64,000 bases of DNA from Amblyornis subalaris (lineage: Eukaryota > Chordata > Aves > Passeriformes > Ptilonorhynchidae), in the NCBI GenBank assembly GCA_018881555.1, contig JACAXG010000008.1, positions 558,001 to 622,000 on the forward strand, written 5' to 3'. Within the stretch, counting starts at the first letter, position 1, and each line of letters starts with the position of its first letter. Under the pieces are notes generated by a model. It was not told the DNA's origin. It did no database searches and saw only the letters and a program-made list of their open reading frames with translations. This document shows, in pieces, positions 27,495 through 38,553 of the stretch. The translations under genes and the position numbers were made by a program.

Positions 27495-27620
27495 TCCCCG
27501 CGGGTCCCCTCCGGCTGGCTCCGCAGGGATCCGTGCCGCGGGAAGGATGCGCCGCTGGCGGCTCTGGCTGTGGGCGCTCCAGGCCGTGTTCAAGCTCAGT
27601 GGTGTCGCTGCTGGGACCTG
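27495..27620. promoter_or_regulatory. Small CpG-rich cluster in intron 1
   Basis: About 12 CpGs fall within roughly 100 bp (27,497-27,590), including CCGCGG twice and GCGCCGC. This is well above the surrounding intron but short for a promoter island. It may be a minor regulatory element or simply GC-rich DNA. The region from 28.3 to 28.85 kb is also GC-rich but with fewer CpGs. Confidence 0.3.
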
Positions 27621-28664
27621 ACAAAGTCTTGGCCTGGATTCTGCCCTCACAAGGAGGATCGTCCTCTGGCAGCCCCATCCTTCACATCCCTCTGCTGCTG
27701 CTACCAGACCCGTGTCGGCACTGGGAGCTTGCTGTGTATGGAAAACACCGTGCCGGAGGTGCCGGGAGCAGGAGCGTGCCGTGGGCTGCGTGAGCTCCTG
27801 GGGCTCTGCCCTCCCAACATCCCTGCCTGGGGGGACTGAGCCGGGGTCGCACAGAGGTTCCGGCTGCTCCTGGGGCTATGCTGGAAGTGCCTGCCCGGGG
27901 TNGGCGTTTTCCTGGTGGGACAGCCTGCTGGCGTTTCATAATGGATCCAGGCTCGAGGGGCATTAGGTCTGTGTGTGTATGAGGGCTCTCCCAAGGGAAA
28001 CTGTGTGTGCTGGTGAAACACAGGATGACAAAGCACTGGAAAATACATATGAGGTATTTCTGTTGTGAAGAGGGTGGGCTTTTAGGGAAGGCAGCACATG
28101 AATAGTCTGAAGGGGGAGTAAAAGCAATGGAGAGTCAAATGGTCTTTTTAGTATATTCTGTATTTGTATAAGAATTGGATCCTCCTTGAGCCCAGCTTGC
28201 TGTGCTATATTTGCAATAAACTATTGGGTCTAATCCCAGTTGTGAGAAAATAATGACTTTTGTTGCCAAGCGTATTTTCTCACTTGTCACAAATCAGTGG
28301 GGTGAAGCATATGTTAGAGGAGCGGCTGTCTCAGGCTGCCCGGCGGGAGGATCCCTGACAACACTGTTCTCCTGGATGGATAGTTCAGATAATTCAGCAT
28401 CGTGGAGCAGCCACCCCGGCCCAGCCGGGGGCGGTGGGTGGGCTGCACCCGGAGCTCTGGGCTGGGGACTTGGCAGCAGGGCTTTGTCCTGCTCCCCGCC
28501 AGCAGGGGAGGAGCAGGAGGCCCCGACAGCTTTCATCCCAGCCCGTTGCTAGAGAAACCTCTGCTTTTGTCTGTCCCTGTCTGAGCAGCCAGAGCCTGGC
28601 TCTGGCCTGGCAGGACCCTGAGCGGGACTGGGGAGGGGGTGTCGTGCCAAAACCGACATCTCCT

Positions 28665-28697
28665 GGAGGAGGAGGAGGAGAGGGAGAAGGAGGAGGG
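28665..28697. repeat. GGA-rich polypurine tract
   Basis: An uninterrupted run of 33 purines built mainly from GGA triplets, with GAGA and AAGG interruptions. Likely a degenerate trinucleotide microsatellite. Confidence 0.9.
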
Positions 28698-29183
28698 TGC
28701 TTGCTTGCGGGGGCCCGGCTCTGGTCTGCAGCTGGTGGGGCTGGGCTGTGCAGGGCTCTCAGCCGGCTCTGCTGGCTGGAGTGTCATCGATCCCCAGGGC
28801 TTCAGGCTCCCCCGTGCTGGAGCATGCCTGGCTCCCATGGCCTCTCACGTGTCAATTTAGGCTCCAACCTTTGCAAGTCTAAACTATCCTGGATTTTCCA
28901 CTGCCTGCTTTCCGCCAGTGTTTGCCCATATAGAGTTGGGTTTCTTTAATAACCCATCCTGAACTTCACAGGTGTTGCCCATCCATGAACTCTGCAGCAG
29001 ATCCTGCTGTCCTTCTGCTGTGGTTGGCTTCTGCTGTGGCTGATGCCAGTTGAGGAGCTTGGCCCTTATCAGCACTTGAGGTACAATGCTATTGGAGCCA
29101 GGAGTTACTGAGAGAGGGGGAGACTTGCAAAATAACTGCCTGGGAACAGGATTGTCTCACCAGCTCCATTTACTGCCAGAGAG

Positions 29184-29249
29184 TGAAATCCCAGCTCCAT
29201 TGAAGCTGGTGGGAATATTGCCACAGTCTCAGCTGGAGCTGGGATTTCA
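29184..29249. repeat. Perfect 16-bp inverted repeat; relic of an amniote hairpin repeat
   Basis: TGAAATCCCAGCTCCA (29,184-29,199) is exactly complementary to TGGAGCTGGGATTTCA (29,234-29,249), separated by 34 bases. A short inner stem (GTGG with CCAC) flanks a GAATATTG loop. The design matches a palindromic interspersed sequence common in amniote genomes, in which the arms read like 'gaaatcc...cattgaagtcaatggg' and its complement. Here the inner arms are degraded while the outer arms are perfect. A pre-miRNA is a less likely reading. Confidence 0.7.
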
Positions 29250-29330
29250 ATGTGGTTTTTGTGAATTCCTGAAATTCAGAGATGCTGCTTCCCAGGAAGA
29301 TGAACTGTATGGAAACACAATGAATAAGTG

Positions 29331-29349
29331 AATGATAATGATAATGATG
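29331..29349. repeat. Short (AATGAT)3 microsatellite
   Basis: Three copies of AATGAT in tandem. Too short to say more. Confidence 0.8.
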
Positions 29350-30222
29350 TCTACCACTGGTAAAAGTTGTGTTGATCTCATGGCATTCACCTACAATTTA
29401 ATTGTTATATGTAAAAAATGAGACCGTATGGAAAATGTCCTTCAGCAAGCTGAGGGTGGGACGGGTTGGAGTAGTTCATAATGACCTGGAGCGTGTGGTC
29501 TTTGGCCTGACCTCTCCACATAAGCATGTTGGTTCTAATATGAGTGGTCAAGTTGGCCAGGGCTTGTCGCAGATAATTTTGCTCTTTGTCAAACCCTGTC
29601 TCATCCCTGGTGTCAGAGGTATGCTATTTGGATGCGTGTGAGCATTCCTGTGCTCTGTGCGTGGCTGCCAGTATTGTCCTCACTGGGAATGGATGAGGTT
29701 AACAGCCAAGGAGAGGAAAAAATGAAGCTTATCCCGATCTACTGGCCAAGATGTCAGATCGACCAAAACAGCACTTTTCTGGTGTTTTGTGAGGGTTTGG
29801 GGAATTGCCTTCAATTCACCCTTTCCCTGGCACACTGGTGAGTGTCTGTTTCCAGCCCCATGCAGAGCTCCCTGGTAGGGAGTTTGCCTTGCTGTGATGG
29901 TGATCATAGGAATTCCAGGGTTTCTGAAGGTCCATGTTTCCAGCAGCCCAGCAAAAGTGCCCTTGAGAACAGGGTCCTCTCAGGGCCCAGTGTGAGCCCT
30001 GTTGACATGCTGCCCAGGCTGACCCAATATCTTACGGATTTTTCCAATTTCTCACCTGATTTCCTTTGTATCAAATTTACTTCTCAGTATCTTATGCTGA
30101 TACTCTTTCTTTAGTTGTAAATTGTTCTGTTCTTGAATCTTCTTCCCCACAGACAGCTCCTGTATATGCACCGTGTTGTTTTCCTGAGCTGCCTTTTGAA
30201 TAGCTCTGGCAAGTTTTTGGGT

Positions 30223-30266
30223 GATTTTGTTGGGGTTTTTTTGGTGTTTTTTTTCCAATTTTTTTA
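30223..30266. repeat. T/G-rich low-complexity tract
   Basis: Alternating long T runs and short G runs, with almost no A or C. It is comparable in style to the A/C-rich tract near 22.4 kb but on the opposite strand. Confidence 0.7.
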
Positions 30267-33200
30267 ATGTTGCCCTTCATTTACAAACCTGCCAAAGGCT
30301 GAATGTAAGTTGTGTCTCTGTCTCTCACGCTTGGGTACCAGTTGGCTGCTGGCAGTGGGAGGGGGTTTGCAGTGGGTTTATCCCCCTGGGGTGTGTCAGC
30401 CTGTGCTCTGTCACAGGCCTGGCTGTGGCCATCACACTCAGTTCCTTCTGCGTCCCCTCTGGCACCCAGAAGCCTTTTGCCAGGTTTCAGAGGGGCAGAG
30501 CAGTCTTGGGGGTCTTTGACTGATGAGGGATTTTGCTGTACCTTGGCAGCCTGGAAGTGTGAATGCTGCCAGCATCTCATGTGGCCTAAGGATAATGAGC
30601 AGTTGTGGTTGTGATATGGGCTGATTGATTTGGAAATATTACAAAAGCCAAATCCCCAGATGTTCTGGCTACAGATGTTCCCTCTCTTGTCTGGATTAGC
30701 AGTTCTGCAGCCCACATTGACTGTTGCTGCTCTCCTTGGTTTGCCAAGGAATTTTGTTTTCTCCGGCATCCCTGTCACTGTTTCAGAAGAGCTGAGGAAA
30801 TCAGATTTCCTGCATTTTCTAGCCCTGATTCTGCATTTTAAATAACAGAACTGCTCACAGTGGAAACTCCTTCTTATAAGCCAAAGTAAAGGTTTTGGGG
30901 TTGGATGCTGAAGAGAGAATTATCTAACGTGGAAAAAACATAATTGGCACTTGGTTGAAGGTTGGAATTCCAGGCCCGTGAATCCCCCCACAATGGACAG
31001 GATGGATATAGCATGGCTGGAAGCAGTGACTGCAGGAGCTGTCAGGGCTGTGTCCAGGAGCACTGGCTCCCAGGGACCCTTGGAGCACTGAGCTGTGTCC
31101 TTCTCTCTGCTATCATGTCTGTCTTTGCATTGATGATGCAAGCAGCTTTTCATTTTGTTGTCTACACAAACCCTTCCCATTTAGCATGCAGCAGCAGCCC
31201 CTGGGGTGAGTGTCAGTGTGATGGCTCATCGCTGGGTGGATTTAGGGTCACAGCTGGCAGCTCCCTGTGCCTGCAGACCCTGTCCTATGCCTCTGCACGC
31301 CGGGCTAGCACCGGCCTGGCTGAACTCCTGAAAGGAAACAAAAGTGTCGAATCAACACACTATAGGCATAGGAAAAACAAAGAAATTCTGTTGACGAAGG
31401 TTAAAGTGTGCCAGGGACAGAGAGAGCTGGATCCCAGAAAACTAGGGACAGAGAGAATAAACACTGAGGCACTCTGATACCAGTTGTTGTGAGACCTCGT
31501 CTGCAATTTCAGTTCCTTTTCTCCCTTCTTTTAGTAGCCATATTTATTTCTTTTAAAGGTATCTCTAGCATTCCCTGTGGAGTGGAATTGTCTTTCATTT
31601 TGGAGTTTCTACAGCTTGCTGTGAGCGAGGGCTAATGTCTGTGTGCAGCAGATGCCCAGAGTCCCAGGGGAGCCCTGGCCAGGCAGAGGCAGCAGTTGTG
31701 CTGAGCATCCCTGCTGCNCCTCACCCTTCTTCCTCTGCCAGGGGCCTCGGCCCTTCTGGCTCCTGTGTCAGTGTCCTTGTGGCTGCAGATGGGATGGATG
31801 TAGGTTAGAAATGAGTTGAAGTGCTCGGGCTGCTGCAGGGATGGTGACATGGTTCTCCAGGCAGTCTTCAGGAACAGCAAATGGCTTTGCTGGTGGACAA
31901 GTGCCATGTGTTGAGTCCCTTGCCATGGCTGTGTGTGAGCCTTAGAGGCATTTTTATGAACAATTGTGCTATCATCTGATAGTATATTGAGGACATAAAG
32001 AAAGTGCTCAGGGAGGGTTCCATGTAAGGTGATTGATTAACTTTGGAGCATTTAGCATTTCTTATTTCCAAGGAGTTTTGGTTTTAGGTGACCTTCATGC
32101 AGCGCTCAAGTCCCATCACTGTCACTGTTAAATGAGCAGTGATGAGTTAACCTGCCAGGCTGCCAGAGCTGAGACTCACATGAGAGTTGTTAGATGAAAA
32201 AATGTTGAAAAATACCAGATTGAAATTGTCCATAAATATTTCGTGATTTCAGTCACTGCTTTGCGTCATCATTACTTCATCGTTTATTAATTCAGCATCC
32301 AGCATGGAATGATGATTGTCTGGACAGGACCTTGCTGTAGGGGTGAGGCTGTGGGACAGCCCGGTGCTGGCAGGGACTGGCAGGGCCAGCCTGCCTCGTG
32401 TACATGTATGTAATATACAGGTACTGAATGTTCTTCCAGGCACTGGAATGACACCTCTGTATTGTCTCTTTTCGGGTCACTGAGTGCCCCAGTGACCATG
32501 CAGCCACTTCAGGCAGTGCAGGTATTTTTAGTTTGCTGAGGCTCTTGCGGGTAAGGAACCATTTCCTACTACGCTGAATTTGCAGAAAGAACCAAGGATG
32601 AGCTCTGGGCATCTTGCCAAAGAAGGATTTTGTGACTTCCTTTTCGGTACAGCCGAAGCCCTGTCACATAGGCAGCAACAGCTTGACGTGCTGCAGTCCT
32701 GCAGCAGCAGTTTAGGAAAGTCCAGCTCCTGCTGCGGCAGAAAATCCAGGCATAGTCACCCAAGAGCTCCAGGGTTCTAGGTACTATCTGGGAAAGGAAA
32801 GAACAGTGTTGGCTCAGAAGAGAGGGAGTTGAGTTGGTTGTGGTGTGGTTACTGTGTCTGTTCTGCCTGCAGTGAACTGAGCCATCATGTGGCCAGGGAG
32901 GGATGGGGGCTCCCCAAGGTGTCTGTGGGCTGCCCTGTGCTTCCCTGGCTCCCTCGAGCCCAGGGGTGCTCCATGGTGAGAGGTGCAGGTGGGAGGCTGT
33001 GCTCCTGCTGCCAAACTTCCCTGCTGGCTCTTGGCTGGGTCTGCTCTGCAAATATTGGGGTCCAGCAGCAACAGGTGAGCAAAGTGAGAAAAATAGACCT
33101 ACCCACAATCCTTAGGGAAAGACAAAGGATGTGTTGTGTATCATGGATTGTTTATACAACTATTAGGAGCATTAAAGAGGCTGTTTCTGTAGGTAGACTA

Positions 33201-33680
33201 AAATGGCCACAAGTACCATGGCTGCTCTGGGCACTGTCATGAAGGGGAGGATGCCAAGTGTCTCAAGGTGAGCGCATGCAGGAGCTGCCTCACCTCAGCT
33301 GTTCCCACCTGCCTTCTGCCAGAGGGTGTGTGGCCGTGGGGAGCTGTGGGCTGCGCTTCCCTCTCCCCGTGGGTTCTGGGAACAGGCAGGCAGCACATGG
33401 ACCCATTCCATCAGCCAACCCCTGCAATTCCAACTCCTCTGATCCCTCTGCCGTGCAGCTGCCCCCTGAAGCCAGCTCAGCCTAATTGTTCTCACTCTGA
33501 ATAGATTTTCCTACCGTCTAGTCTCATTTTTCCTCTCCTTTCCAGTTCTGCACACGCCCTCCCATGGGGCTCCCCGTCCCTGCGGGCAGAGCCCAGCTGC
33601 TGCTCCAAGAAAAGCAGGCGGCTCCTGCACAGGCGTCCTGGCCACCTGCACTTCACAGAGCTGCAGAAACCCTGTCCAGG

Positions 33681-33719
33681 GTTGGGAAGGGTTGGAAAGA
33701 TTGGGAAGAGTTGGGAAGG
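33681..33719. repeat. ~10-bp minisatellite, four imperfect copies
   Basis: Units of the form GTTGGGAAGG, GTTGGAAAGA, TTGGGAAGA and GTTGGGAAGG follow each other about 1 kb upstream of exon 2. The copies vary by one or two bases. Confidence 0.8.
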
Positions 33720-34685
33720 TATATTTCTGTTGCATCCTGTGCCAAAGGTGCTGTGTTGCTTCTCTTGAAGACAGGGCAAGGGGTCTGGCTGTGCCTGTGA
33801 GCCGCACTCCCTTCCCTAGTGCCTGCCTGTCTTCCTGGGATCAGACCCGTGGGGGGGATTTGCAGCCGAGGTGGTGGGTTCCAGCAGTGCCAGGTGAGGG
33901 TCAGCACTGGAGAACAGCTCTCTCTGTTGTTCCTGCAGTGCCTGTTCCCTGCAGAACACAGCGGGGACCCAGGAATGCTGCAGGAGACACCAGCTGCCCG
34001 CGGAGCCCATCCCCGCACTCCACAGGAACCTTCAGGCACTGTTGAGCCTGCTCTGGGAAAGGTCGCAGTGGGCTGCGGTGTGTCTGTCCTGGTGTCTGGA
34101 GGTTCTTATGGGAAAGCAAATAAACCTGGAACAGATGAAACCTTTGGTGCTTTTGAGCTGGGATTTGGAGGGTGCAAAAGACTTTCTAAGCCTTTGAGCC
34201 AAAGCCGAGTTGGATTTGCTGGTAAACCCGGCAGTGCAGGGGGATGGGGTGAGAGGAGGGTGTATGGCAGTGCCAGCTTCCTTAAGGTCAGTGCTGGCTG
34301 TCCTGGAGGTATTCACATTGGCATTGATCAAGAAATAACATATTAGTTTACATGCAAAGAGTATGTGATTTCAGGTAGTACCAGATAGATTGAAGTATTG
34401 TTTTTTGGTTTCAAAAGGCAATTGAAAGCTCTGAGGTTGGTCTCAGTGTTATGAGACTGTTTTGACAAAGAACAGGGGTTTAATGTGAGGCTGGTCAATG
34501 GAATTGTTCTGCTCTCTCTTGGGAAGCAGATCCATTGGCTTTATCAAGTCCTGAATTCTCCCTGGGGCTTGGAGGGAGCTCCAGCAGAGCTTTGCTGTTT
34601 GCTCTGGGACAAGGAAGGACAACCTTCCTGGCCAATGTCTGTTGGTGACGTTTTTTTGTTCTTCTCCTCTCTTGTGTGCCTGCAG

Positions 34686-34878
34686 AAATCCGAACGCAGC
34701 TGGTGGAGCAGTTCAAATGCCTGGAGCAGCAGTCAGAGTCGCGCCTGCAGCTGCTGCAGGACCTGCAGGAGTTCTTTCGCAGGAAGGCCGAGATCGAGCT
34801 GGAGTACTCCCGGAGCCTGGAGAAGCTGGCTGAGCGCTTCTCCTCCAAGATCCGCAGCTCCAGAGAGCACCAGTTCAA
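34686..34878 (+). CDS. SRGAP3: SRGAP3 exon 2: start of the F-BARx domain
   Basis: This 193-nt exon encodes residues ~23-87 of the SLIT-ROBO Rho GTPase-activating protein 3, a Rac1-directed GAP acting in neuronal migration and neurite shape. It opens EIRTQLVEQFKCLEQQSE and continues through LLQDLQEFFRRKAEIELEYS to LAERFSSKIRSSREHQFK, long amphipathic helix of the dimeric F-BAR module that binds and bends membrane into protrusions. The EQQSESRLQ and FRRKAEIELEYSRSLEKL stretches fit SRGAP3 better than SRGAP1 or SRGAP2 as remembered. The acceptor is TGCAG after a T-rich tract. The donor is a consensus GTAAGT. The exon enters at codon position 2 and leaves after position 2 of a Lys codon, so it needs an upstream exon ending in G. 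No start codon belongs to it. Confidence 0.97.
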
Positions 34879-37577
34879 GTAAGTGGGTGTTCCCAGGGGC
34901 AGACTGGGATGGCAAAATGATGGGCAGAAGCTGCTGTGAGCACTGGAGGTTGGTTTGTATCTCCACAGTCCTAAAGTGGAGTAAAGTCCATCGTGTCAGC
35001 AGTGGCCTCATCTGTTTCATCCCCCTGTGGGGCTCACCGAAAAAACTGGACACGTCTCTTTCCAAGACTTCACCACAGCATCACTGACCTGTGCTGCCTG
35101 AATTACACTTGTTACACNCTTCTTGAGCAATACAATAAAAATAGGAATCAGGACTAGGAAGGAGTCCAACCCCTTGATTTTTTTGAAGGGGCTTGAATTC
35201 AGCCACTGATTTGATTGTGCGAATAGTGGTGGGCCTGGTCTATACCCCTGGGTTTTGTGTGTAGCCCAGTCCTCAGCTGTTGGGGTGCAGCGGGTTTCAT
35301 GCAGGCTCAGGCTTGGAAGCAGTTTCTGGAAATGGAATTTACTGCCATTTATTTGCAGTAAAGTATTTGTTTTTTCCATGCTCAGCCATACGGTGTTGGA
35401 GGCAGGCAAATCCTTAGTGGAAATATTGTGAAACAAAGCTTTGAAATAGGAAGTATGAACTGGGTCTTGGGACTGTGTGAGAATCAAACCAGTGATGCAA
35501 GTTGTGAAATCCATGAATGTGTGAGTATGTGTTTTCAAAAGCAGCTTCTTTTCAGTTTAACTACACTCGCAAGCTTGGCTAAAACAGAAAATATCTGAAA
35601 AAAGTAGAAAAACAAACTTGAGTCAGAATTTCGGTTTGGAGGCAACTGCTCTGTGGTGAGAGTACTGGCTTGTGCCATCCTGCTGGCTGGTGACCTCAAG
35701 GGTCTGTGCAGGCCACCGTCCGATTGCTGCTGGAGGGCTGGTCCCTGCTCGCCGGGCGTGTGCTGGGTCAGAGGTGTCGGCGGGGCTCTGCGGGGTGGCG
35801 CGTGCTGCTCACACTGGGTGTCGGCAGCAGCCGGGGGTGCTTGTGTCCCTTGCCACAACCGGCTCTCCTGGCAGTGTCTGTCACCTGGGCTCTCGCTGGG
35901 CAACACGAGCAGTGCCCGGCGGGATCTGTGTCCTGGGGCAAAGTGACAGCACCTGTGGCATGGAGCCAGGGGCTGGTCCCGGCTGCTCCCCTTGCAGCAT
36001 GTCAGCCTGAGCTCTCCACCTTTGCCTCCCTGGGCCACAGTGTTTGTCCCTGTCTCTTCTTCTGCCAGCGGTGTCTGTGAAAGAGTCTCTTAGCTGGAAT
36101 TGTGCCCTTTATTCCAGATGAAACTCGTGTCATTCAGTTCAGTGGCCAAAGACTGCAGCCGCTGTTCAGTGCCTTCCACAGATAGCCTGGGCTTTGCCTG
36201 CCTGCTGCCCTTCTTCTCACCAGCCCCAGGCTCTTCACAGTCTGTTTCTTCCTCTAACCCCTGGTGATTTTTTTCCCGTTTCAGCTGCAAGAGCAGTGAT
36301 TTCTGTTGTTACATTATTAAATCCTATTTATTCTATATTACTAAATCCCATTTAATCTGTTTACTCGGTCTCTCCAGTGAGTGAGGCTTTACTGCTGTCT
36401 TATGCCGTAGTCTGCTGCTGCTGANTTGCCATTCAGATCCTCTCTGTCCTTTTGGCATCCAACAGTTGCATGTTGGTTGTGTGGTGCCGGGTGCTGCAGT
36501 GTTGTGCGTCAGGGAATTGGAAGGAATTGGCCAGGAAGGAGCTCTGGTTTGGATATGGACCCCACGAAGGTTTGGGGGGTGTCTGGCTTCACCCATTAGC
36601 TCAGAGCAGTATTAGGGCTCTCTGTTGCTTGATGTGCTTACCGTTCTGGAAGCTGCGGCTGTGCAGTGTCCACAGGTGACAGTGGTTCTCCACCTTTATA
36701 AAACACGTGGGCACAAGTGCTGGTGGTGGTGATGTTAATCGGATCAGCTCGATTTCCATGCTTGCTCCTGCTGAGTCCTCANTGTCCATTCCATGTCCAC
36801 AGACTCCCTTAATACATTTTTTTCTTCCAGACTGCTCTGTACCTGCCCTTGCCAGGCTCATCTGCACCACTTCCCCAGCTGCTCATGTGTGTCATTATTC
36901 TGATGAGGCTGGGACTTGCTGAAGATTTACAGTCCCTTTGGCGCTCCTTTGTCCCTGTGTAGCCATGTGCAGCAGGCTGTGCCCAGCCCTGGATCTGGCA
37001 GTTGCCACGGTGCTGTGGCTCAGAGTGGTTCCTGGCTCACGGACTCGTCCTGGTTTCTGTACACGGTTGTTCTGTCTGTGTCTGTGTGCAGAGGTGTTCC
37101 AGAGTCTGTGTGCTGTCCCCTCCAGCCTACCTGAGTGTGTTCATGTTGTGCACAAACACTTGGAGGTAAAGTTGGATGCAGAGCCCTTTCTTGAGCACTT
37201 TTTAGTGGACTAAAAACAGCACAGTACATTGGGTGGCAAAGGGCCCTTCTGCAATGGAGTGACAGCAATATTCATAGTGTGAGTGGAAAGAATGAGCAAA
37301 ACTCTCTGCCTTTTGAGGGTTGTCTCTTCTCCTGTGCCATCTTCCACAGTTTGGGAAGGGGCTGGCTGGGCGTCTGATGTGGTACAGGTGCTTGTGTGCC
37401 ACTGGACATCCCTGCGGAGCAGTGCTTGGACAGCTGGAAGAAGAGATCACACCCCAGATCCTGGTGCCTGTGTGCAGAGGAGGGAGGCAATGTGCTTACA
37501 GCATTCCTTTGAAAATGTGTGCCTTTTTGATGTGTTCACTTGACCTTTTTGATTTTTTTTTTCCTCCAATTCTCTAG
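34879..37577 (+). other. SRGAP3: Intron 2 of SRGAP3
   Basis: GTAAGT to TCTCTAG, 2,699 bp. It is GC-rich near 35.7-35.95 kb, where CpGs are moderately frequent but do not form a clear island. A short imperfect duplication of ATTAAATCCTATTTA-type sequence lies at 36,313-36,354. Open frames here are unremarkable. No gene or recognisable transposon was seen. Confidence 0.9.
36313..36354. repeat. Short AT-rich duplication (~24-bp period)
   Basis: ATTATTAAATCCTATTTA is followed 24 bases later by ATTACTAAATCCCATTTA. Two copies only, with two or three differences. Confidence 0.55.
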
Positions 37578-37740
37578 GAAAGATCAACACCTCCTTTCCC
37601 CCGTGAACTGCTGGTACCTGGTTCTGACACAGACCCGTCGGGAGAGCAGAGACCATGCCACCCTGAATGACATCTTCATGAACAATGTCATTGTCCGGCT
37701 GTCACAGATCAGTGAGGATGTCATCAGGCTCTTTAAAAAG
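37578..37740 (+). CDS. SRGAP3: SRGAP3 exon 3: F-BARx helix region
   Basis: The 163-nt exon encodes residues ~87-141. Its first G completes the Lys codon begun in exon 2; 54 full codons follow, ending in phase 0. The product reads KDQHLLSPVNCWYLVLTQ, then RRESRDHATLNDIFMNNVIV and RLSQISEDVIRLFKK. The LLSPVNCW block is a hallmark of the SRGAP family and lies in the F-BAR core; the NDIFMNNVIVRLSQISEDV wording is the SRGAP3 version, whereas SRGAP1 and SRGAP2 have SDIYLNN there. The acceptor is TCTCTAG after a long T tract. The donor GTAACT is acceptable. The His in KDQH stands where I recall Tyr in mammals, a small lineage difference. Confidence 0.97.
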
Positions 37741-38004
37741 GTAACTGGGGCAGCCATGGGAAGTCCTGCTTGGTGAGGGTCCATGCTGGCATTTTACTCT
37801 AAAATAAATTGTCATAAATGTTGCAGAGCAAATCTTGCAAGGGACTATCACTAAAAGTCCTTCCGGATAGTATTTGTCCTAGAGTTTTAAGGAAACTGAG
37901 ATCTAGACCTGTCAAGTGATGAGCAGTGTGGTGTGACCTGGTGCTCCAAGTGTCAGTGCCAGAGAAATGAGAGGTGGAAATGTGATGACATTGTTTGAAG
38001 ACTC

Positions 38005-38553
38005 TTGGAGGGCTTCAGAGGACAGGTCAGAATGGGCTTGTTGGGTGGAACTTTGCTCAAGGGTAGGATGACAGGTATGAGGCAGGTACAAGAAAGGAGT
38101 GAGTGTGGCCTCCTGAAGGGAAGAGTCATGCCTCAGAAATTTGGTGGAGGTATTTGCGGGAGCCAGAGATCATGTCATCAGCTGGCGCAGGGCCTTCACT
38201 GGAAAAGGGCCTTCGCTGAAGTTCTTGAAGAGCTGTTGAAGAGTAGAGAGTGGTTGTTTTCTAAATTGATGACTGGTTACAAGACAGGGAACAAAAGGAA
38301 GGAGAGTTTCAATGCAGTTCCTAATAAATTATTTGGAAAAAGCCTGAATAGTAAGATGACAAAATCTGCTGATCATACAGAATTATTAATGATAACCAAA
38401 TTAAAAAGGAGCATCAAAGACTTGTGGGAATCTCGCAGTCAGGTGGACCAAGACTGTTCACTGAAAGTGAGGAGTGTGGAAAGAGCACAAAGAGTCCCAG
38501 CAGTGGGTAGGCTCTGTGGCCTTGTTTTCATCAGGGGCAGCTGGGGACTGTAG
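38005..38553 (+). pseudogene. Possible non-LTR reverse-transcriptase relic (uncertain)
   Basis: A 182-codon open frame lies in intron 3. Its central part reads WLFSKLMTGYKTGNKR, NAVPNKLFGKSLNS and SADHTELLMITKLKRSIKDL. The spacing of a VP.. block followed about 18 residues later by SADHTELL recalls the VPQGSVLGP and FADDTKL motifs of CR1-type reverse transcriptases. Both catalytic Asp positions of the ADD signature are compromised (ADH) and the glycine-rich block is gone. If real, it is a dead fragment with no recognisable 5' or 3' end. The open frame may equally be chance, because the resemblance is judged by eye. Confidence 0.28.

Larger units (their letters stand above)
1..34685 (+). other. 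SRGAP3: Intron 1 of SRGAP3 (partial; left end outside window)
   Basis: No SRGAP3 coding exon was recognised here. Exon 2 begins at codon position 2, so an upstream exon must supply the start codon and the first base of a Glu codon; the family's short first coding exon, rich in Lys and Glu, was looked for and not seen. The open frames in this stretch lack recognisable domains and overlap on both strands, as expected by chance. Contents noted separately are a CpG island near 6.8 kb, a smaller CpG cluster near 27.5 kb, two ancient CR1/L3-like pieces, a 56-bp tandem duplication, a hairpin repeat near 29.2 kb and homopolymer tracts. AT-rich, repeat-poor parts (about 9.7-10.6, 11.2-11.8 and 13.7-13.9 kb) may hold conserved non-coding elements. 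The intron assignment is inferred; part could be upstream of a first exon if the real one was missed. Confidence 0.75.

Noticed and set aside
29184..29249. Hairpin as a microRNA precursor
   Set aside because: The arms match a widespread palindromic repeat design, the inner stem is poor and the flanks do not extend the stem. Kept only as a repeat.
34485..35087. A 200-codon plus-strand frame overlapping exon 2
   Set aside because: It is out of frame with the conserved F-BAR coding sequence and crosses both exon 2 splice sites; a shadow frame.
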